Assembly: GCA_035527455.1 (NCBI GenBank)
Contig: DATLAN010000671.1
Span: 1 to 8,936, forward strand
Reading direction: 5' to 3'
DNA length: 8,936 bases
Source of the DNA: DATLAN01 sp035527455
GTDB taxonomy: Bacteria > Planctomycetota > Planctomycetia > Pirellulales > Thermoguttaceae
The notes beneath the pieces are model-generated. The model was given only the letters and a program-made list of their open reading frames with translations, made no database searches and had not been told where the DNA came from. A program made the translations under genes and the position numbers. Positions 3,947 to 8,936 of the stretch are shown here, in pieces. The stretch's first letter is position 1; each line of letters opens with the position of its first letter.

Positions 3947-6799
3947 GAGCAACAACACGTCGCCCTCGGCCAGCTCGGGCACGACGATGGTCACCTGATC
4001 GCCGTGGCGGGTGAGCTTCAGCGGCTGGTCCAGGATTGTCGAACGGGCCCGCGTCACGGCGCCGGCGCCGCGGATCGTCACTTCGAGATCCTTCACCGGC
4101 AAATGATCGACCACGGGCGAAAGCCGGCCGCGGGCGTCCTCTCGCATGGCCGTGACACCATAGGCCCAATTGGCCAGGGTGACCGCCCGGGTGACGCCGT
4201 CGGGGCATCGGAGCAACACGCCTTCGACCAGCGGATCGGAGGCGTCGACGACCGGCCGCGTCAGCCCGGTGACCGGCGCGGCGATGAACCGCCGTCGCAC
4301 CGGGTCGAAGTCGCGTCGCATGTCGTAATCCGGCCGCCGCACCGTGGCGCTGTACTCCAGACCGGGGAAGAAACCCACGACGTAGGCCTCGCCCTTTCCA
4401 TACGCATGCCGGACCACGGCGGCCGAGCCGTCGGCGAATCGCGCCGGCACGTCGGCCTCGGCAACCGGCTCGAGCACCTCGCGGCCGATCACCGGATCGA
4501 ATCGGCCCTCGAAAGATCCGCGGCCTTCGATCCCGGTGCCCGACGGCACGGGAGCGAGGCGTCGCCCGGCGTCATCGTACGGTTCCAAGCCGCTGGCCCC
4601 GTAAAGCTCAACCTCGTACCACATCTCCGGCTCGCGGCGCCCCTTCAGCCCCAACACCGGCTCGAGGACCGTCAGCGGCCGATTGGCTTCGTCGCGGGCC
4701 AGTCCCCAGCCGCTGGTGCAAAGCGTGCCGCCTCGTTCGACGTATCGGCGGAGCCCCTCGGCGGCCGCGCGGGTCACGTGCGAGCCGCTCACGTAGATCG
4801 CCTTGTACCGCGAGAGGTCCTCGGTGGCCAGGATCCGTTCGTCGATCGGATCGACCGGCAGGTGGGCGTGCTGCAGCGCCGTGTAGACCCACTTGGCGTT
4901 TTCCCAAGCGGCCGCAAGATGAGGCGGGTTGCCGCACAGGTTCATCCACCGCTGTGTGGTCTCGGGCTTGACGACGGCGATCTCGGCCGGCACGGCCCAG
5001 GTCGAGCCGTACAGCGCGTCCTCGGCCTTGCCCAACAGGTGGGCCGCTTTGCTCGTGAGCGCCAACGTCGGGCGGTCCTGGGAGAAGCTGTCGCCCTTCT
5101 TGTAGTCCGGGCCGTACGTGTACCAGTAGATCATGGTGTTGCCGCGGCCGACGGCCGAGAGCATGCGTTGCAGCGGGGCGCCGCGATGGGGCTTGATGTA
5201 AATACCCCGGGCGACGTCCATCTTCTCGCCCACGATCCGCTGCACGTCGCACAGATAGCTGTCCCACGCCCAGATCCGCGGCTCCCGGTTCGAGGTCTCG
5301 TAGACGATCGCGTTGTCGGCCTCGCGGTAGAAGTCGAAGAAATCGAGGCTGTGGCCCTTCATCAGGAAGGTGTTGCCGCGCAGGGCGTAGCAGTAGATCC
5401 GCGGGCGCGGCGGATCGCGATTCGGTTGACCGGACGGCGAGGGTCCTGCACGCAGCGACGCGTTCTCCGCCGCGAAGGCGTCGCGCAGCGGCGTGAACAG
5501 CCTGGCCGTGACGTAGTTGTTGAACGCCCGCGTCCAGTAGGCCGCCGCCGCGGCGTGCGGATCGGTAAGCCAGGGCCGTGTCGACTCCGCGGCCCAGACG
5601 TCCACCGGGCGCACGTCCGACCAATCCGTCCGGCCGAAGTCTTCCGGCGCGACTCCCTGCTGCTTCAGCCAGCGGCGAAAGCCCTCGGCACAACGCGGGC
5701 AGACGGATAAATGGGCCTTGCCTTCCGGCGAACGGTCGACCACCGTGCCGATCTCGTCGACCGTCAATCCCCAGACTTCGCCGACGGGCAGGTTCCGGAC
5801 CTTTTCGAGCGACTCTTCGACGCCGGCGCGTGTCCGCTCGGCGATCCCCTCGGCAAACGGACACCCGGCTTCCGGATCCGCCGGGCGGCCTTCGCGATGG
5901 ACCGGCACGGGAAAGCCCATCACGGGGACGATCCACCCCCGGGCGAACGGCCGCATCTGCGGATCGCCCGAGCGCAGCTTCTCGATCAGGAACTCGGGCG
6001 GATCGCGCAGGGCGTTGGTGCCGAGTTGACGAAGGCTCCGCAACTCGGCCCGCGCGACCGCCGGGTTGGTCGTGCGGACGCTGTAGCCGTATCCGACGCC
6101 GTAACCGCCGGCGTTGTTGACGACCACGTACTTCTGCGGCAGCGGTCCCTCGGCCCAGGGCAGCCCTTCGAGGAATTCCGCCCGGCGCGTCGCGTACTCG
6201 AGCACGCCGCCAAGCTCGTCGAGGAACTCGGGCGAGTCGGGCCGCACGTCGCCGACGAGGCAGTAGGCGGGAATCACGATGGTCGCCGTGCCGCCGTCGG
6301 GACCTGCTTCGGAAAACCGTTTGACGACCCGATCGCGGTAAAGGAACTCGAACTCGAAAACCACGTCGGTGGAATAGCCCTCCTGGCGACCCGTCACCCG
6401 ATCGACCACCCGGCCGGGTCGGCCGGCCGTGACGGTCAGGAACAGCTTCCCGGGGAAAGAGCCTTCAACCAGGGAGAGCACTTCGGTGGGCGTCGACCAC
6501 TGGCCGACGTCGAGGATCGGGTCACGGTCGGCCTCGGTCCCCGGCTTGCCGAACCGGCCGCGGATGACGTCGCCGCCTTGTCCCTCGCCGCCATGACGCC
6601 AGGCGACGGCGGTCGGCTCGCGGGGCGTGAGTTGGACGACTCGCACCCGGAGCGAAAGTCCCTCGGGCGGACGAAACGCCGCGGAGCGCACGACGGGCAA
6701 ATCGATCTGCTCCGTGTCGGCTTGGCGCTGAGGGGCGGCTTGGGAGAAATGTGCCCAAAGGCTCGCTACGACCACGGCGGCAACCAGCGTGTGTTTCAC
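3941..6799 (-). CDS. Secreted GH42-like (clan GH-A type) putative glycoside hydrolase
   Basis: This 952-residue protein begins with a clear signal peptide: MKHTLVAAVVVASLWAHFSQ, with cleavage likely after SQA near residue 21. The next 200 or so residues look beta-rich. A central region (about 220-590) resembles the TIM barrel of GH42-like enzymes. It contains WGLTVDEIG with Asp348-Glu349 as an acid/base candidate, followed by a CPRC motif at 367-370, the kind of cysteine pair found in that group. Glu501 (IVYETS) is a possible nucleophile, but this is uncertain. Residues about 596-726 (DLSRYKAIYVSGS, RRYVERGGTL) resemble the glutamine-amidotransferase-like trimerisation domain of beta-galactosidases. 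The C-terminus is beta-rich. The GTG at 6799 is preferred because AAGGAG lies 8 bases before it; another GTG lies at 6826. The gene follows the family 2 hydrolase by 40 bases, so an operon for polysaccharide breakdown is likely. The substrate is unknown. Confidence 0.8.
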   Translation of the reverse strand: MKHTLVAAVVVASLWAHFSQAAPQRQADTEQIDLPVVRSAAFRPPEGLSLRVRVVQLTPREPTAVAWRHGGEGQGGDVIRGRFGKPGTEADRDPILDVGQWSTPTEVLSLVEGSFPGKLFLTVTAGRPGRVVDRVTGRQEGYSTDVVFEFEFLYRDRVVKRFSEAGPDGGTATIVIPAYCLVGDVRPDSPEFLDELGGVLEYATRRAEFLEGLPWAEGPLPQKYVVVNNAGGYGVGYGYSVRTTNPAVARAELRSLRQLGTNALRDPPEFLIEKLRSGDPQMRPFARGWIVPVMGFPVPVHREGRPADPEAGCPFAEGIAERTRAGVEESLEKVRNLPVGEVWGLTVDEIGTVVDRSPEGKAHLSVCPRCAEGFRRWLKQQGVAPEDFGRTDWSDVRPVDVWAAESTRPWLTDPHAAAAAYWTRAFNNYVTARLFTPLRDAFAAENASLRAGPSPSGQPNRDPPRPRIYCYALRGNTFLMKGHSLDFFDFYREADNAIVYETSNREPRIWAWDSYLCDVQRIVGEKMDVARGIYIKPHRGAPLQRMLSAVGRGNTMIYWYTYGPDYKKGDSFSQDRPTLALTSKAAHLLGKAEDALYGSTWAVPAEIAVVKPETTQRWMNLCGNPPHLAAAWENAKWVYTALQHAHLPVDPIDERILATEDLSRYKAIYVSGSHVTRAAAEGLRRYVERGGTLCTSGWGLARDEANRPLTVLEPVLGLKGRREPEMWYEVELYGASGLEPYDDAGRRLAPVPSGTGIEGRGSFEGRFDPVIGREVLEPVAEADVPARFADGSAAVVRHAYGKGEAYVVGFFPGLEYSATVRRPDYDMRRDFDPVRRRFIAAPVTGLTRPVVDASDPLVEGVLLRCPDGVTRAVTLANWAYGVTAMREDARGRLSPVVDHLPVKDLEVTIRGAGAVTRARSTILDQPLKLTRHGDQVTIVVPELAEGDVLLLD

Positions 6800-6807
6800 G
6801 GGATGGG

Positions 6808-6813
6808 CTCCTT
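6808..6813 (-). promoter_or_regulatory. Ribosome binding site fixing the start of the GH42-like gene
   Basis: AAGGAG on the minus strand lies 8 bases before the GTG at 6799 and lies downstream of the alternative GTG at 6826. It favours the shorter form, which also begins directly with a standard signal peptide. Confidence 0.7.
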
Positions 6814-6839
6814 TGCGGACACTCACTTGAGTTTTTCCG

Positions 6840-8936
6840 TCACTCGTCGCCGACGGTCACCGAGACGAGCCCCACGTCGATGTACTGCCCGCCTTTGATC
6901 TGCTTGCAGTGCACGGCCATCACGTTCTTGCCCGGCTTCAGCGCTTCGCGACCGGCGGCCGAAAGGGGGAGTTCTTCGTAATCGGTGGCGTAACCGCCGG
7001 CCTTTGCCGCCAAGACCCCGTTGATGTAGATCTCCACGTCTTCGTCGTGGTGGACCAGCAGTTCCAGCTCACCGGTTTCCCCTTCGGGCAGCTCGAACTC
7101 GCGGCGGAGCCAGATATCCTCCGAGTTCCACACGGTGCGGACGGTCGCCCCGGGCGTCTCCGCGGTGCCGAATCCGCCCGGACCCTCCTTCCACGCCGAA
7201 TCGTCGAAGCCCGGCTGAATCCACTCGTCGGCCGGTTTCTCGAAGGTGTAACGCCAAGGGACTGCTTGGACTTGCGAAGTCGCGACGACCAGCTTCCGTT
7301 TGGGCAGCAGACCTTGATTGGCCGCGGCCACCTTCTTGACGTCGGGCTTGGTGATCGCCCGATCGTAGGTCATCAGCCCGTTGCACTCGGTCTCGACGTC
7401 GGTGATCTGGGTGTAGACGGCGGCCGACATGGCGTGGGTTTCCCGGTACTGCCAAACCTGGCGGAGCAACGACTGGTATCGCTGGGTGAGTTCCAGGGAG
7501 CTTTCGGTTCCCCGATAGCCCCAGGTCTTGTCGGTCCAGGTATGTCCGTCCACGCCCAGTCCGAGCCCGCCGAACTCGCCCAGCACGCCGGCCCGTTTTG
7601 GTTCGGGCTGAGGCGCGGCCGGTCCGGGATACTTGTGGATGTCCAGCACGTCGCCCGCCTGCTTGTCCGCCCAGCCGCTGGCGTTGTTGACCAACCGGCT
7701 CGGATCCAGCTTCTTGATCTCTTCGCAATAACGCTCCGTGTCGTGCTGGCCCCAGCCTTCGTTGAAGATCACCCACATGATGATCGACGGATGGTTGCGC
7801 AGCCCGGCGACCATCTGCCGCAGTTCGGTCTCGAACTGTTCCTTCGACTCGGGCGTCTTGTTGTTCCCGCTGGGCATGTCCTGCCAGACGAGCAGACCGA
7901 GCTTGTCGCACCAGTAGTACCAGCGGTAGGGCTCGATCTTGACGTGCTTTCGCGTCATGTTGAAGCCGAGTTGCTTCGTCACTTCGATATCGTAGCGCAA
8001 GGCCTCGTCGGTCGGAGCCGTGTAGAGCCCGTCGGGCCAGAAACCCTGATCCAGCGGGCCGACCTGGAAAAGGAACTCGCCGTTGAGGCGTATCCGCGTG
8101 AAGCCCTGATCGTCCTTGGCCAGTTCGATCTTCCGCATGCCGAAATAGCTCGCCACTTCGTCCAGGACCGTGTCGCCGTGCTTGAGCGTCACGGTCAGGT
8201 CGTAGAGGAACGGATCGTTCGGCGACCAGAGCTTGAGTTGGTCCTTGGGGATCGCCAGCTCGATTTCGGCACCCACGCCGCCTGTGGCCAGGGCCACCGG
8301 CGTTTCGCCGTCTCGGGCGATGGCTTCGATCGTGTGGTTCTCTCCGGTCCCGACTCCCTCGACCGACAGCCTCAGGCACGAGGCGTCCACGTCGGGAGTG
8401 ACGAGCAACCGGCCGATCCGCGAGGCCGGCACCGGTTCCAGCCAAACCGTTTGCCAGATCCCGGTGGTGGGCGTGTACCAGATGCCTCGGGGATCATCGA
8501 CTTGCTTGCCCCGCGGCTGATCCCCGCGGCTGCTGGGGTCGAAGACGCGGACCTCCAGTTCCTGCTCGCCGCCGGGTTTCAGCGCGTCGGTGACGTCCAT
8601 GGAGAAAGCGTCGTATCCGCCGCGGTGCGTGCCGATCTCCCGGCCGTTCACCAGCACGTTGGTTTCCCAATCGACCGCCTGGAAGTGCAGCAACACGCGT
8701 TGGCCTTTCCACGCCTCGGGAATCTGAAACGTACGGCGGTACCAGACGCGATCGGCCCGTTGCATCACTCCCGACAGCGCCGACTCGACCGGGTAGGGCA
8801 CCAGGATGCGAAGCGGGAAGTCCTTGCCCGAGGGAACCGGCGCCTCCGGGCCCAGCACGGCCAGTTCCCACACGCCGTTGAGGTTCAGCCAATCCCCGCG
8901 GACCATCTGCGGCCGAGGGTATTCCGGATGGGCATT
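6840..8936 (-). CDS. Glycoside hydrolase family 2 enzyme, 5' end cut by the window
   Basis: The enzyme would hydrolyse a beta-glycosidic bond with retention of configuration; beta-galactosidase, beta-glucuronidase or another family 2 activity cannot be told apart here. The frame stays open to the right edge. The residues NAHPEYPRPQ precede the first ATG at 8906, which sits in the usual family 2 phrase leading to WLNLNGVWEL, so the true start lies outside. Counting from that ATG, a sugar-binding jelly roll lies at about 6-160, an immunoglobulin-like domain at about 165-262, and the TIM barrel at about 265-530. The barrel carries acid/base Glu383 (FNEGW) and nucleophile Glu444 (LGEFGG), both present. 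A further beta-sandwich follows at about 550-686 (FDDSAW, HHDEDVEIYINGV), probably a carbohydrate-binding or jelly-roll domain. The TGA stop lies 40 bases before the next gene. Any signal peptide would be outside the window. Confidence 0.95.
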   Translation of the reverse strand, partial: NAHPEYPRPQMVRGDWLNLNGVWELAVLGPEAPVPSGKDFPLRILVPYPVESALSGVMQRADRVWYRRTFQIPEAWKGQRVLLHFQAVDWETNVLVNGREIGTHRGGYDAFSMDVTDALKPGGEQELEVRVFDPSSRGDQPRGKQVDDPRGIWYTPTTGIWQTVWLEPVPASRIGRLLVTPDVDASCLRLSVEGVGTGENHTIEAIARDGETPVALATGGVGAEIELAIPKDQLKLWSPNDPFLYDLTVTLKHGDTVLDEVASYFGMRKIELAKDDQGFTRIRLNGEFLFQVGPLDQGFWPDGLYTAPTDEALRYDIEVTKQLGFNMTRKHVKIEPYRWYYWCDKLGLLVWQDMPSGNNKTPESKEQFETELRQMVAGLRNHPSIIMWVIFNEGWGQHDTERYCEEIKKLDPSRLVNNASGWADKQAGDVLDIHKYPGPAAPQPEPKRAGVLGEFGGLGLGVDGHTWTDKTWGYRGTESSLELTQRYQSLLRQVWQYRETHAMSAAVYTQITDVETECNGLMTYDRAITKPDVKKVAAANQGLLPKRKLVVATSQVQAVPWRYTFEKPADEWIQPGFDDSAWKEGPGGFGTAETPGATVRTVWNSEDIWLRREFELPEGETGELELLVHHDEDVEIYINGVLAAKAGGYATDYEELPLSAAGREALKPGKNVMAVHCKQIKGGQYIDVGLVSVTVGDE

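Noticed and set aside
3533..5710. Plus-strand open frame of 725 residues
   Set aside because: It is antisense to the GH42-like gene and the methyltransferase start, its protein is rich in Arg, Gly and Val with no recognisable motif, and the minus-strand frames carry clear domains.
6800..6826. GTG at 6826 as the start of the GH42-like gene
   Set aside because: The ribosome binding site lies downstream of it, and the shorter form begins with a standard signal peptide.
8904..8906. ATG at 8906 as the start of the family 2 hydrolase
   Set aside because: The frame is open to the window edge and the preceding residues (HPEYPRPQ) fit the family, so the ATG is internal.

Overview
The window is GC-rich bacterial DNA with four protein-coding genes, all read on the minus strand. 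They are separated by intergenic stretches packed with palindromic repeats. The style suggests a planctomycete (Planctomycetota, possibly Pirellulales-like): large secreted multidomain glycoside hydrolases, a tandem-TPR protein, and several families of GC-rich palindromes with GGGC-tt-GCCC-type cores in the gaps. This placement is inferred from style only; no marker gene is present.

In the direction of transcription (right to left), the window starts inside a glycoside hydrolase family 2 gene. It is cut by the right edge (6840-8936) and has both expected catalytic glutamates. Forty bases later comes a 952-residue secreted protein (3941-6799) with a clan GH-A/GH42-like layout. The two are probably cotranscribed and would act together on a polysaccharide outside the cytoplasm or in the periplasm. 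A roughly 300-base gap holds a long imperfect inverted repeat (3790-3898) and a candidate promoter. It is followed by a 562-residue DNA methyltransferase (1951-3639) of beta-class motif order, fused to a C-terminal GIY-YIG nuclease-like domain. A second inverted-repeat element (1864-1954) supplies that gene's stop codon. Next is an exported or membrane-anchored protein with eleven TPR units (463-1761), with its own candidate promoter and ribosome binding site. The left 462 bases contain no credible gene and are filled mainly by a cluster of REP-like hairpins.

Three start codons are discussed. The methyltransferase and the 952-residue protein are better started at GTG codons placed 8 bases after strong Shine-Dalgarno sequences than at the longest possible start. 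The family 2 hydrolase has no start in the window because its frame stays open to the edge.

The observations most worth a second look are the methyltransferase/GIY-YIG fusion, whose presumed catalytic Glu reads as Gln; the mirror-image REP cluster with conserved hairpin spacing; and the two paired-palindrome elements with nearly equal spacers (45 and 47 bases). I see no complete new defence system, CRISPR array, transposase, tRNA or rRNA.
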